From Cohnella caldifontis (GTDB lineage Bacteria; Bacillota; Bacilli; Paenibacillales; Paenibacillaceae): 64,000 nt of DNA. Of this stretch, positions 18,631 through 28,039 are shown piece after piece. Below the pieces are notes generated by a model. It worked only from the letters and a program-made list of their open reading frames with translations, did not search any database and was not told the origin of the DNA. The translations under genes and the position numbers were made by a program. Location of the stretch: contig NZ_JAQZSJ010000002.1 of assembly GCF_029360585.1 (NCBI RefSeq), positions 248,001 to 312,000 of the forward strand, written 5' to 3'. Position 1 is the first letter of the stretch; every line of letters starts with the position of its first letter.

Positions 18631-20022
18631 TTAGAACGGGAACTTCATGCCGCCCTTGCCGCCTTTGCCGAGCATTTGCTTCAGCGCCTTCATGCCGCCC
18701 TTCGGACCTTTGCCTCCCGGACCCATGAGGCCCGAGAACTGCTTCATCATTTTCTTCATGTCCTCGAACTGGCGGAGCAGGCGGTTCACGTCGGCGACCG
18801 TCGTGCCGCTGCCCGCGGCGATCCGCTTGCGCCGGCTGAAGTTGATCAGCTCCGGCTTCAGCTTCTCCTGGCGGGTCATCGATTTGACGATCGCTTCCGT
18901 GCGCGCGATCTGCTTCTCGTCGACTTTGAAATTGGGCATGCTCTTCAGCTTGCCCATGCCGGGCATCATGTCCAGCAGCTGGTCGAGCGGCCCCATCTTG
19001 CGGACCTGCTCCATCTGCTCCAGGAAATCCTCGAGCGTGAACTCCGCGGTGCGCATTTTGCGTTCCATCTCCGCGGCTTTCTCCGCGTCGATGCCCGCCT
19101 GCGCCTTCTCGATCAGCGATAGCATGTCGCCCATGCCGAGAATCCGCGAAGCCATCCGGTCCGGATGGAACGCCTCCAGCTGGTCGATCTTCTCGCCGGT
19201 CGACGCGAACTTGATCGGGCAGCCGGTAACGGCTTTGACCGACAACGCCGCGCCGCCCCGGGTGTCGCCGTCGAGCTTGGTCAGCACCACGCCCGTCAGC
19301 GCCAGCTTCTCATGGAAGCTCTGGGCCACGTTGACCGCTTCCTGGCCGGTCATGGCATCGACGACCAGCAGTACTTCGTCGGGGTCGACCGCGTCGTGGA
19401 TCTGCTTGATTTCCTCCATGAGCGCCTCGTCGATCTGCAGGCGCCCGGCGGTATCGATCAGCACGTAATCGAGGCCTTCGTCCTTCGCTTTCTGCACGCC
19501 CTGTTTGGCGATTTCCACCGGACTTACTTGATCGCCGAGCGTAAACACCGGCACGCCGATCTGCCCGCCCAGCACTTCGAGCTGCTTGATCGCCGCGGGA
19601 CGGTAAATGTCGCCTGCCACGAGCAGCGGCTTCTGGTTCTCTTTTTTCAGGAGGTTCGCGAGCTTGCCGGTCAGCGTCGTCTTGCCGGCGCCCTGGAGAC
19701 CCGCCATCAGCACGACGGTCGGCGGCTTGTTCGCTTTGACCAGCTTAGCCTGCGTGCCGCCCATGAGCTCGGTCAGCTCTTTGTTGACGATATCGATGAC
19801 GACCATCGCGGGCGTGAAGCTTTTCATGACTTCCTGCCCGACGGCCTTCTCTTTCACCTTGGCGATGAAATCCTTGACGACCTTGAAGTTGACGTCGGCT
19901 TCGAGCAGCGCAAGCCGAACTTCGCGCATCGCCTCGTTGACGTCTTCCTCGGTCAGCTTGCCGCGTCCCCTCAGCTTGCCGAACACGTTCTGCAGCCGGG
20001 ACGTCAATCCTTCGAATGCCAT
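18631..20022 (-). CDS. ffh: Signal recognition particle protein Ffh
   Basis: GTPase that binds signal sequences and SRP RNA. 463 residues. The N domain begins MAFEGLTSRLQNVFGKLRGRG; the G domain has GLQGAGKTTLTGKLA, DTAGRLQIDEAL and TKLDGDTRGGAALS. The Met-rich M domain has FLEQMEQVRKMGPLDQLLDM and a C-terminus rich in MGKGGKGG. ATG 20022 follows AAGGAGG. ylxM lies 28 bp upstream, the universal ylxM-ffh pair. Confidence 0.97.
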   Translation of the reverse strand: MAFEGLTSRLQNVFGKLRGRGKLTEEDVNEAMREVRLALLEADVNFKVVKDFIAKVKEKAVGQEVMKSFTPAMVVIDIVNKELTELMGGTQAKLVKANKPPTVVLMAGLQGAGKTTLTGKLANLLKKENQKPLLVAGDIYRPAAIKQLEVLGGQIGVPVFTLGDQVSPVEIAKQGVQKAKDEGLDYVLIDTAGRLQIDEALMEEIKQIHDAVDPDEVLLVVDAMTGQEAVNVAQSFHEKLALTGVVLTKLDGDTRGGAALSVKAVTGCPIKFASTGEKIDQLEAFHPDRMASRILGMGDMLSLIEKAQAGIDAEKAAEMERKMRTAEFTLEDFLEQMEQVRKMGPLDQLLDMMPGMGKLKSMPNFKVDEKQIARTEAIVKSMTRQEKLKPELINFSRRKRIAAGSGTTVADVNRLLRQFEDMKKMMKQFSGLMGPGGKGPKGGMKALKQMLGKGGKGGMKFPF

Positions 20023-20050
20023 TTTTGCCCCTCCTTTAACGGAAGAAAGG

Positions 20051-20395
20051 TCAATCCCTTAAGCGGGCCGCCGATTCGAGCAGCGGACCCCGCCGGTCGG
20101 CCGGCAGCCGTCCGATTTCCCGCTCCAGCCGGTCGATGTCCTCCTGGAGCCTCTCGTGGCGGGCGGCCAGGCCCAGCTTTTCTTCATAACTTTCCAGCGT
20201 CAACGTGCCGCGTTTCAGATGCTCGTAGACCGCCTGCCGGCTGATGTTGAATTCCGCGGCGATCTCGCCGAGGGAATAATCGTCTTGAAAATAGCTTTTC
20301 AGGAACGTCTGCTGCTTCTCCGTCAAAAGAGGACCGTAAAAGTCGAACAGGACGTTGATCCGGTTCGTCTTCTCCAGCGCGTTCTCCCCGTTCAC
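20051..20395 (-). CDS. ylxM: YlxM/p13-type helix-turn-helix SRP accessory protein
   Basis: 114 residues: [20 protein letters not shown], then a sigma-70 region-4-like HTH ([23 protein letters not shown]) and a coiled C-terminus. Streptococcal YlxM modulates SRP assembly. GTG 20395 follows AAAGGGTGA. Confidence 0.93.
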   Translation of the reverse strand: MNGENALEKTNRINVLFDFYGPLLTEKQQTFLKSYFQDDYSLGEIAAEFNISRQAVYEHLKRGTLTLESYEEKLGLAARHERLQEDIDRLEREIGRLPADRRGPLLESAARLRD

Positions 20396-20462
20396 CCCAG
20401 GTCACCCTTTCGCCCCGTGTTAAGGAAAAACACTTTACAGCCGAACGTACTCCCCCATCTTA

Positions 20463-20508
20463 ACGAAAACGAAAACGGATGTCAAGGAATTCTCCTTAAC
20501 ACCCGTTT
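20463..20508 (-). terminator. Terminator of the marR-MFS unit
   Basis: A 16-bp stem with two G-U pairs (AAACGGGTGTTAAGGA against its partner), 4-nt loop, then TTCGTTTTCGTT on the minus strand. It lies just past the transporter stop. Confidence 0.8.
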
Positions 20509-20526
20509 CGCCTATTCGCGTTTCGA

Positions 20527-22029
20527 TTAGGAGCTTGCGGACTCGGCGGCCGTTTTCTGCGGAACCGCCACGGTTTCCGAATGCGGCTTTACCTTACGGA
20601 TAAAGAAGGCCAATACCAGCGCGGCGACGATCATCCACATGGAAATCTCGAACGCGAAGTTGATGCCGTAAACCGTCGCTTGATCGGTGATCTCCTTCAT
20701 TTGGGCGGCGTTGGCCGCGTCCTGCGGGTTGATCTTCGCGGCGATGACGAGATCCTTGCCCTTCGACTCGGCGGCGTTGGTGAAGAATGTCACCAGCAGC
20801 GCCGTGCCGAGCGCACCGGCGATGTTCCGCAGCGTCTGCGACATCGCCGAGCCGTGCGCGTTGAGCCGCTGGGGCAGCTGGTTCATGCCGGCCGTCTGGA
20901 TCGGCATCATCAGCATGGACATCCCGAACATCCGCAGCGTGTACAGCAACAGCATGTGGTTATACGACGTGTCGACCGTAAGCTGCGTAAACTCGTACGT
21001 CGTGCCTGCGGTAATCAGGAGTCCGATGACCGACAGCCAGCGGGCGCCGACTTTGTCGAAAATCATGCCGGTGATCGGGGACATGACGCCCATGAGCAGC
21101 GCGCCCGGCAGCAGCAGCAAGCCGGATTTCAGCGGGGTGAAGCCCCGGATATTCTGCAGGAAGATCGGAAGCAGGATCATGGCGGAGAACATGGCCATCG
21201 TGATGATGACGTTAATCAAGGTCGTGAGCGAGAACATGTCGAATTTGAAAACCCGGAACTCCAGGATCGGCTTCTCGACCTTCAGTTCCCGCCAGACGAA
21301 CAGGATCAGGAACACGACGCCCGCAGCCAAGCTGACGATGACGCGCGCGTTGTCCCAGCCGTCCGTGGACGCGTCGCTGAATCCGTACAGCAGGCCGCCG
21401 AAACCGATCGTCGAGAAAATGACGCCCCAAATGTCCAGCTTGGGCAAGGAGTTCTTGGTAACGTTCTTCATGGAGAACGCCCCGAAAACCAAACCGATCA
21501 CCGCAAGCGGCAGCACGATGTAGAACAGCACCCGCCAGGAATGGTGCTCGACGATCCAGCCCGACAAGGTCGGGCCGACGGCCGGCGCGAAAATCATCGC
21601 GAGACCCATCATGCCCATCGCTTTCCCGCGCTGTTCGATCGGGAAAATCGTCAGGAACACGATGGACATGAGCGGCATCAGGATGCCGGCGCCCGCGGCT
21701 TGGATCAAACGTCCTGCGAGCAGCACTTCGAATCCGGGGGCGAGCGCGCACATCAGAGTGCCGACCGTGAACAAGCTGGTTGCGCTAACGAACAGTTGGC
21801 GAGTGGTGAACCGCTCGATCAGGAACGCGCTGATCGGAACGAGGATGCCGTTCAGCAGCATGTAGCCGGTGATCAGCCATTGGATCGTGCTTTCCCCGAC
21901 GTTCAAGTCTTTCATCATGGTGGGCAGGGCGACGTTGAGCAAGGTCTGACTTAAGATCGCCACGAAAGCGGCGATTAGCAGGGACGCGACGATCGGCGCC
22001 CTTTTGATTTGATTTTGTACGGCTTCCAT
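20527..22029 (-). CDS. DHA2-family (EmrB/QacA type) drug:H+ antiporter
   Basis: 500-residue major facilitator protein with about 14 membrane segments. Visible marks: LNVALPTMMKDLNV in segment 1, WLITGYMLLNGILVPISAFL, RLIQAAGAGILMPL (segment 4) and the GPTLSGWIVEHHSWR motif C region, typical of DHA2 exporters. It starts 3 bp after the marR stop and shares its promoter, so exported compounds probably act as MarR ligands (inference). Confidence 0.93.
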   Translation of the reverse strand: MEAVQNQIKRAPIVASLLIAAFVAILSQTLLNVALPTMMKDLNVGESTIQWLITGYMLLNGILVPISAFLIERFTTRQLFVSATSLFTVGTLMCALAPGFEVLLAGRLIQAAGAGILMPLMSIVFLTIFPIEQRGKAMGMMGLAMIFAPAVGPTLSGWIVEHHSWRVLFYIVLPLAVIGLVFGAFSMKNVTKNSLPKLDIWGVIFSTIGFGGLLYGFSDASTDGWDNARVIVSLAAGVVFLILFVWRELKVEKPILEFRVFKFDMFSLTTLINVIITMAMFSAMILLPIFLQNIRGFTPLKSGLLLLPGALLMGVMSPITGMIFDKVGARWLSVIGLLITAGTTYEFTQLTVDTSYNHMLLLYTLRMFGMSMLMMPIQTAGMNQLPQRLNAHGSAMSQTLRNIAGALGTALLVTFFTNAAESKGKDLVIAAKINPQDAANAAQMKEITDQATVYGINFAFEISMWMIVAALVLAFFIRKVKPHSETVAVPQKTAAESASS

Positions 22030-22032
22030 TTC

Positions 22033-22473
22033 TCACTTATCCTCTCCGTTTTGCAGTAAGTCGATGATTTTGCCTTGAACCCTCAGCAAATGGCCAATAT
22101 CCTCTTCCGACAGCGTAAGCAAGGGAGACAGGCGATCCAAGATCCGATCGTTCATTTGTTCGACCATCTCATTCCCGGCCGAACTCAAGTTCAGCTCGAC
22201 GGCGCGCCGATCCTTCTCCAACCTTTCCCGCTCGATGAACCCGGCCTGGACGAGCCGGTCCACGACGCCGCTGACGGTGCTGGCGCCCGAATGCATGAGC
22301 TCGGACAGCTCGTTCAAGCCGATCCGAGGATATTGCTTGAGAACGCGCAACGCAAGAAATTGAATCGGCGTAATCCCGAATTCCTCGCAATCTCTGCGGG
22401 TCACGTGGAAAAAGACGCGGTTCAATTCGCGAAGCGAATCGCCAATCCGAACGATCGGATTGCGGTCATCCAT
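22033..22473 (-). CDS. MarR-family repressor of the downstream exporter
   Basis: 146 residues. The winged-helix core is readable: FGITPIQFLALRVLKQYPRIGLNELSELMHSGASTVSGVVDRLVQAGFIERERLEKDRRAVELNLS, with the wing DRR. ATG 22473 follows GAAGGATGGGAGG; the frame reaches a GTG at 22509 without a ribosome site. The leader carries a 20-bp perfect palindrome overlapping the -10, so autoregulation is likely. Confidence 0.93.
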   Translation of the reverse strand: MDDRNPIVRIGDSLRELNRVFFHVTRRDCEEFGITPIQFLALRVLKQYPRIGLNELSELMHSGASTVSGVVDRLVQAGFIERERLEKDRRAVELNLSSAGNEMVEQMNDRILDRLSPLLTLSEEDIGHLLRVQGKIIDLLQNGEDK

Positions 22474-22496
22474 TTCCTCCCATCCTTCGCAGCCGA

Positions 22497-22516
22497 ATAT
22501 TTCGCACACGAAATAT
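22497..22516 (-). promoter_or_regulatory. MarR operator palindrome
   Basis: ATATTTCG and CGAAATAT arms around a 4-nt centre, perfect. It overlaps the -10 box and lies 24 nt before the marR start. Confidence 0.75.
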
Positions 22517-22543
22517 CTTAATATCCGTCACCTTCCCCGTCAA
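22515..22543 (-). promoter_or_regulatory. marR-MFS promoter
   Basis: On the minus strand TTGACG (22543-22538), 17-nt spacer, TAAGAT (22520-22515). Confidence 0.75.
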
Positions 22544-22618
22544 GGAGAGGAATACATTCCCTATGACGAAACGAACCGCATGTCTCCGCTTACATCGGAT
22601 CCATGCGGCCCCATATCA

Positions 22619-23617
22619 TTAGTTTTCTTCCGTTTCCTCCGGATTACCCGCCAAACCCGCGAAAAGCGCGTGCACGAATTGCTCCGCGTCGAATTCCTGC
22701 AGATCGTCCATTTTCTCGCCGAGCCCGACGAATTTCACCGGCAGCGCCATTTCGTTGCGGATGGCGATCACGATGCCGCCCTTGGCGGTACCGTCCAGCT
22801 TCGTCAGGACGAGGCCGGTGACGCCGCTCTTCTCGCCGAAAAGCTTCGCCTGCTGCAACGCGTTCTGCCCGGTGGCGGCGTCCAGCACGAGCAGCGTTTC
22901 ATGCGGGGCGCCCGGGATTTCCCGCTGGATGACGCGGTGGATCTTGGCGAGCTCCTCCATGAGGTTGGCTTTGTTCTGCAGCCGTCCCGCCGTATCGCAC
23001 AGCAGGACGTCGACGCCCCTGCGCTTGGCTTCCTGCACCGCGTCGAACATGACCGCCGCCGGATCGGAACCGGCTTCCTGCCGGATGACATCCACGCCGG
23101 TGCGCTGGCCCCATACTTCGAGCTGCTCGATCGCGCCGGCGCGGAACGTGTCTCCCGCGGCCATGAGCACCGTTTTTCCTTGCTGCTTGAAGCGCCACGC
23201 CAGCTTGCCGATCGTCGTCGTTTTCCCGACGCCGTTGACGCCGACGAACAAGATGACGGTAATGCCGTCCGGATTCGTTTTCAACGCCGCGTCTTCCCCG
23301 GAACCCCGCAGCATGTCCATCAGCTTCTCGCTGAGGATCGGCTGCAATTCGGCCGGCTGATCGATTTTGCGTTTCTTCACTTCATCCCTCAGGTCGTCGA
23401 TCAGCTCCATGACCGTGTTCACGCCGACGTCCGCGCCGATCAGGATTTCTTCCAATTCTTCGAAGAAAGCCTCGTCGATCTTGCTGCGACGCGTGAACAG
23501 CTCGGCCACCCGGTCCGTCAGCAAGCTGCGGGTTTTCGCGAGCCCTTCCTTGAACTTGCTCGTCACCGCTTCCGTCTTGGACGCGATGCTCTCCCGGAGT
23601 CGTTTGAAAAAACTCAT
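22619..23617 (-). CDS. ftsY: SRP receptor FtsY
   Basis: 332 residues. The N domain starts MSFFKRLRESIASKTEAV, short and lacking the acidic A domain, as in Bacillus. NG GTPase motifs: GVNGVGKTTTIGKLAWR, DTFRAGAIEQLEVW, CDTAGRLQNKANLMEEL, LTKLDGTAKGG and GLGEKMDDLQEFD. It follows smc by 19 bp. Confidence 0.97.
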   Translation of the reverse strand: MSFFKRLRESIASKTEAVTSKFKEGLAKTRSLLTDRVAELFTRRSKIDEAFFEELEEILIGADVGVNTVMELIDDLRDEVKKRKIDQPAELQPILSEKLMDMLRGSGEDAALKTNPDGITVILFVGVNGVGKTTTIGKLAWRFKQQGKTVLMAAGDTFRAGAIEQLEVWGQRTGVDVIRQEAGSDPAAVMFDAVQEAKRRGVDVLLCDTAGRLQNKANLMEELAKIHRVIQREIPGAPHETLLVLDAATGQNALQQAKLFGEKSGVTGLVLTKLDGTAKGGIVIAIRNEMALPVKFVGLGEKMDDLQEFDAEQFVHALFAGLAGNPEETEEN

Positions 23618-23636
23618 TCCTCTACCTCCAAACCGT

Positions 23637-26600
23637 TTACGCGGTGGCCGTCATCAAATCGTCCGTGTCCTCCAGGCGGACGGACACCAGCTTCGAGACG
23701 CCGCCTTCTTCCATGGTGACGCCGTACAGCATGTCCGCCTCTTCCATCGTCCCTTTGCGGTGGGTGACGACGATGAACTGCGTCGTTTCTGAAAATTCCC
23801 GCATGTATTGCGCGTACCTCGCCACGTTCGCTTCGTCCAGCGCCGCTTCGACCTCGTCGAGCACGCAGAACGGCACCGGCTTGACGTTCAGGATCGCGAA
23901 CAGCAAAGCGAGCGCGGTCAGCGCCCGTTCGCCGCCGGACATGAGCTGCAGGTTTTGCAGCTTTTTGCCCGGAGGCTGCGCGACGATATCGATGCCGCTG
24001 TCGAGCGGACTGTCCGGCTCGGTCAGGATCAGGTCCGCCCGGCCGCCGCCGAACAGGCGCGAGAAGACGACGACGAAATGCTTGCGGATGTCCGCGAACG
24101 TCGTCAGGAAGCGGCGGGACATCTCTTCGTCCATTTCCCGGATGATGCCGTGCAGCTTCGTCTTCGCTTCGATCAGGTCGTTCTTCTGGCCGGACAGGAA
24201 CTCGTAACGTTCGCTGACGCGTTTGAACTCCTCGATGGCGCCCATGTTTACGTCGCCTAGCATCGTGATTTTACGCTTGAGCTCCCGGACTTCGTTCTGG
24301 GCCGCCGGCACGTCCTCCGGAACGGCGTAACGTTCCTTGGCCAGCTCGAAGCCGATTTCGTATTCCTCGCTCAGCTTGCGCAGCAGGTTTTCCAGCTCGA
24401 CGTCAAGCCGGCCTTCGGCGATTTCCGATTGGCGCAGCGAATCCTCGACGTTCCTCAGCTTCGTCCGCTGCTCCTTCGTCTCGCCTTCCTTGATTTCCAG
24501 CTCTTTCAGCTTGAGGGTCCGGTCGGCGCGTTTGAATTCGATCCGTTCCGTCAGGCTCTTCCGCTGGATTCTCAACTCGTTCAGCCGTTCGCGCTGGGAC
24601 ACGAGCTCCTGCTCCGTGCGGGCCGACTCGGCTTCGTTGTTGGCCAGCGATTCCGCCAGCCCTTTGCGCTCCGCGGACAGGCGCGACAGCTCCGCCCGCA
24701 CGCGGGCGCTCTGCTCGTCGGTCGAGGCCATGTCCTGCTCCAACCTGGCGATCGTGACTTTGAGCTCGGTGAGCGCCGACTGCAGCTCTTCCTTCTCGGA
24801 CTGGGTGCGGCGCCGGAGCTCTTCCGCCTCGCGGATGCGCTCCTGTACGCGCCGTTCCTCTTCCGTCAACGCCGTAAGGCGGGCTTCCGCTTCGCCTTTC
24901 TGCGCTTCGAGTCCGCCGGCCTCCGCCGCGAAGGACGACTTTTCCCCGTCCAAGGCGGCGCGCTGCTCGCCGAGCTGGACGACTTCGTCCTGGATCCGCT
25001 GCAGGTCGGCGTGCGCTTGCTGCTCGTTCAGGCGCTCTTTCTCTCCGGCTTCCCGCAGCTGTTCGATATTTTGCGAGGCGTGGGCCAGCTCTTTCTTGAG
25101 GTCGTCGACCTCCGCTCTCGCGGTCTCCCGCGCCTTCTCCGCTTCGGCGATCTCCTTCTCCAGCTCTTCGAGCTGGCGCTGGCGGCCGAGCAGGCTGGCC
25201 GACTTCTTCTGCAGGCTGCCGCCCGTCATCGAACCGCCGGGATTGACGACGTCCCCGTCCTTCGTCACGACGCGATAGCGGTATTGGAGCCGGGACGCGA
25301 TGCGGTTCGCCTGCTCCAGCGTTTCCGAAACGAGCACGTTGCCGAGCAGGCTGCCGACGATGCCTTCGTAACGCGGCTCCGTGGCGACGAGTTCGGACGC
25401 GACGCCGACGAAACCTTCCGCCTGCTCCAGCATGCGGCGGTCGCCGTCTCCCAGATGGCGGGGACGGATGACGTCGAGCGGCAGGAACGTCGCGCGGCCG
25501 GACTGCCGCTGCTTCAGGTAAGCGATCGCGGCCCGGGACGTACGCTCGTCCTCCATGACGATGTTCTGGAGGGCGCCTCCCAACGCCGTTTCGACGGCGG
25601 TTTCCAGATGCGCCGGCACGCGGATCAGCTCCGCGACGGCGCCGTGCACGCCATGGAGCTGGCCGCGTCCCGCCGCCCGCAGCACTTCGCGCACGCCGTG
25701 CTGGAAACCGTCGTAATCGTTTTGAAGCTCCTTGATCGTATCCCGCCGCGACACGAGCGCCTCCCGCTTCTGTTCCCAGCGGCGGGCGTTCGCCTGAGCC
25801 TCCTCCACTTTGCGCTGCAGCTCGCCGGAACGGGCGCCTTCGGACACCAGGCGGTCGCGCACTTCGACTAATTGCCGGGCCGCTTCAGCCAACCTTTCCT
25901 CCGCGCGGACGCGCCGTTCTTCCAGCTCGGCCTGTTGGCGGCTCCATTTCTCTTCCTCTTCCGTGATGCGCGCCAAACGCCGCTCCAGCATTTCGCGCTG
26001 ACCTTCGCCGTAGCGGATTTCATTGCGGGCCTGCGCCATCGCGTTCATGACCTCGAACAGCTCGGCCTTCAGCTTATTCTCGGCTTCCTCGCTGCCGTCG
26101 GCCAGCGCCAGCCGCTCCTCTTCCGTCTCCAGCTTGGCCGCCAGCGCCGCATGCTCGGCTTCGGCCTGGCTCCGGCGGGTTTGCAAGGCCTCGGCTTCCG
26201 CCGAAGCCTCCGCATGCCGCTTCTCGGCGGAAGCCAGCGATTCTTTCAGCCCTTCGCGATTGCGTTCCAAGTTGGTCTTCCGCTCGGCGAGCAGCTCTCC
26301 GTAGCCTTCGGACTTCTCGGTTTCCTCGCTGCAGCGCAGCAGCTCGTCTTGCAGGGAGGCCAGCTCGTCCTCCAAGCGGTTCAGCGCCTGGCGGTCTTCC
26401 TCGAGCTGCGCGTCGTGCGCGCTTACGAACGTGCCGAGAGCCGTCTGCTCCTCGCGCAGCGCGGCCAGCCGTTCGTTCAGCTCTTTCCAGGAAGCGTGCA
26501 CGCCTTCGATCTGATGGACGTAAAGCGCGATTTCCTTGTTTTTCAGCTGCTCTCTGAGCGTCTTGAACGTCTCGGCTTTCTCGGCCTGCTTCCGCAGCGG

Positions 26601-27209
26601 CTCGATCTGGCCCTCGAGCTCGCTGACGAGGTCGTGGATCCGCAGCAGGTTGTTCTCCGTGTCCTCGAGCTTTTTCTGGGCTTCCTTCTTGCGGCTTTTG
26701 TATTTCACGATGCCGGAAGCTTCCTCGAAAATGCCGCGGCGGTCTTCGGAACGGGTACTGAGGATTTCCTCGATTCGGCCTTGCCCGATGATCGAATAAG
26801 CCTCTTTGCCGATGCCCGTATCCATGAACAACTCGGTGATATCCTTCAGCCGGCAAGGCTGCTTGTTGATCAGATATTCGCTCTCCCCGCTGCGGTGGAC
26901 GCGGCGGGTGACCGTGACCTCCGTGAAATCGAGGGGCAGCGCCTTGTCGGCATTATCCAGCGTAAGCGAAACTTCGCCGAAGCCGACCGGCTTGCGCGTG
27001 TCGCTGCCGGCGAATATGACGTCCTGCATGTTGCCGCCGCGGAGCGACTTGGCGCTCTGCTCGCCGAGCACCCAGCGGATGCCGTCGGAAATGTTGCTTT
27101 TGCCGCTGCCGTTCGGGCCGACGACCGCCGTGATGCCGCGGGTGAATTCCAGCTCCGTGCGGTCGGCGAACGATTTGAATCCGGCCAGCTCGATTCGTTT
27201 CAGAAACAT
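23637..27209 (-). CDS. smc: Chromosome segregation ATPase SMC
   Basis: 1190 residues, the expected length. N-terminal Walker A GPNGSGKSNISDGIRWVLGE. Long coiled coils lie either side of the hinge (residues about 510-680, with the GRGQLHGVHGAVAELI start). C-terminal ABC signature LSGGERALTALALL and Walker B FCVLDEVEAALDEANV. Acts with ScpA/ScpB in chromosome organisation. ATG 27209. Order rnc-smc-ftsY is conserved. Confidence 0.98.
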   Translation of the reverse strand: MFLKRIELAGFKSFADRTELEFTRGITAVVGPNGSGKSNISDGIRWVLGEQSAKSLRGGNMQDVIFAGSDTRKPVGFGEVSLTLDNADKALPLDFTEVTVTRRVHRSGESEYLINKQPCRLKDITELFMDTGIGKEAYSIIGQGRIEEILSTRSEDRRGIFEEASGIVKYKSRKKEAQKKLEDTENNLLRIHDLVSELEGQIEPLRKQAEKAETFKTLREQLKNKEIALYVHQIEGVHASWKELNERLAALREEQTALGTFVSAHDAQLEEDRQALNRLEDELASLQDELLRCSEETEKSEGYGELLAERKTNLERNREGLKESLASAEKRHAEASAEAEALQTRRSQAEAEHAALAAKLETEEERLALADGSEEAENKLKAELFEVMNAMAQARNEIRYGEGQREMLERRLARITEEEEKWSRQQAELEERRVRAEERLAEAARQLVEVRDRLVSEGARSGELQRKVEEAQANARRWEQKREALVSRRDTIKELQNDYDGFQHGVREVLRAAGRGQLHGVHGAVAELIRVPAHLETAVETALGGALQNIVMEDERTSRAAIAYLKQRQSGRATFLPLDVIRPRHLGDGDRRMLEQAEGFVGVASELVATEPRYEGIVGSLLGNVLVSETLEQANRIASRLQYRYRVVTKDGDVVNPGGSMTGGSLQKKSASLLGRQRQLEELEKEIAEAEKARETARAEVDDLKKELAHASQNIEQLREAGEKERLNEQQAHADLQRIQDEVVQLGEQRAALDGEKSSFAAEAGGLEAQKGEAEARLTALTEEERRVQERIREAEELRRRTQSEKEELQSALTELKVTIARLEQDMASTDEQSARVRAELSRLSAERKGLAESLANNEAESARTEQELVSQRERLNELRIQRKSLTERIEFKRADRTLKLKELEIKEGETKEQRTKLRNVEDSLRQSEIAEGRLDVELENLLRKLSEEYEIGFELAKERYAVPEDVPAAQNEVRELKRKITMLGDVNMGAIEEFKRVSERYEFLSGQKNDLIEAKTKLHGIIREMDEEMSRRFLTTFADIRKHFVVVFSRLFGGGRADLILTEPDSPLDSGIDIVAQPPGKKLQNLQLMSGGERALTALALLFAILNVKPVPFCVLDEVEAALDEANVARYAQYMREFSETTQFIVVTHRKGTMEEADMLYGVTMEEGGVSKLVSVRLEDTDDLMTATA

Positions 27210-27257
27210 GCGAAAATCCTCACCTCATCAGCATTCTGAAAACGGCGAATACTTGCG

Positions 27258-27950
27258 TTAACCTTTCGTCAGCGCCCGCAGCGCTTCCGATGCCGCTTGC
27301 TGCTCCGCTTCCTTCTTGGAGCGTCCGGCCCCGTGGCCGAGCGCCTGCTGCCCGATCAGCGCGACGGCGACGAATTCCCGGTCGTGCGCGGGGCCCCTCT
27401 CTTCCACGATCCGGTATTCGAGCGGGCCTTGGCCAAGCTGCTGCACCTTCTCCTGAAGCTCGGTTTTGTAATCTTTGAGCGGCGCTCTCCCGTCTTCCGG
27501 CAAATGGGGGAACAAGTGTCGGTTCAGGAAAGTCTGGACCGCACCCAGTCCTTGATCCAGGTAAAGAGCGCCGACGAACGCCTCGAAGGCGTCAGCCAAT
27601 AGGGAGGGCCGCGTTCGGCCCCCCGTAAGCTCCTCCCCTTTGCCGAGGAGCACGACTTGCCCGAATTCGAGCGCTTCGGCAAAACGGACAAGCGACGGCT
27701 CGCAGACGATGCTCGCGCGCAGGCGGGTCAGCTCGCCTTCCGGACGGTCCGGGTACTTGCGGTACAAATATTCCGATACGGTGAGCTGCAAAACGGCGTC
27801 GCCCAGGAACTCCAGCCTCTCGTTGTCCGAGGTCCGGGCTCCCCTTTGTTCATTCACGTATGAAGTATGCGTAAAAGCCTGCCGCAGCAGCGCCGCGTTC
27901 CGGAACGTAAAGCCCGTCCGCTCCTGCAGCTTGCGAAACGATTCCTTCAC
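27258..27950 (-). CDS. rnc: Ribonuclease III
   Basis: Cuts double-stranded RNA in rRNA processing. 230 residues with the signature [32 protein letters not shown], and a C-terminal dsRNA-binding domain ([12 protein letters not shown] to [16 protein letters not shown]). GTG 27950; the ribosome site is weak (GGCGGTGCGAG). Confidence 0.96.
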   Translation of the reverse strand: MKESFRKLQERTGFTFRNAALLRQAFTHTSYVNEQRGARTSDNERLEFLGDAVLQLTVSEYLYRKYPDRPEGELTRLRASIVCEPSLVRFAEALEFGQVVLLGKGEELTGGRTRPSLLADAFEAFVGALYLDQGLGAVQTFLNRHLFPHLPEDGRAPLKDYKTELQEKVQQLGQGPLEYRIVEERGPAHDREFVAVALIGQQALGHGAGRSKKEAEQQAASEALRALTKG

Positions 27951-27985
27951 CTGCTCGCACCGCCTTTCTCCGGATAAGACGCTTC

Positions 27986-28024
27986 AAACAGAAACGACGC
28001 AAGCGGCACCGGCCGCCTGCGTCG
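27986..28024 (-). terminator. Terminator-like dyad between fabF and rnc
   Basis: On the minus strand CGACGCA-GGCGGC pairs with GCCGC-TTGCGTCG, then TTTCTGTTTG. The T-run is interrupted, so partial read-through into rnc-smc-ftsY is likely. Confidence 0.6.
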
Positions 28025-28039
28025 CCGTTTTCGCGCCGA

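Noticed and set aside
22576-22608. CCGCATG/CATGCGG dyad after ftsY as a terminator
   Set aside because: Only 7 bp, long loop and no T-run.
24429-27239. Long plus-strand ORFs opposite smc
   Set aside because: Leu/Gln/Arg-rich antisense frames of a coiled-coil gene; no start signals.
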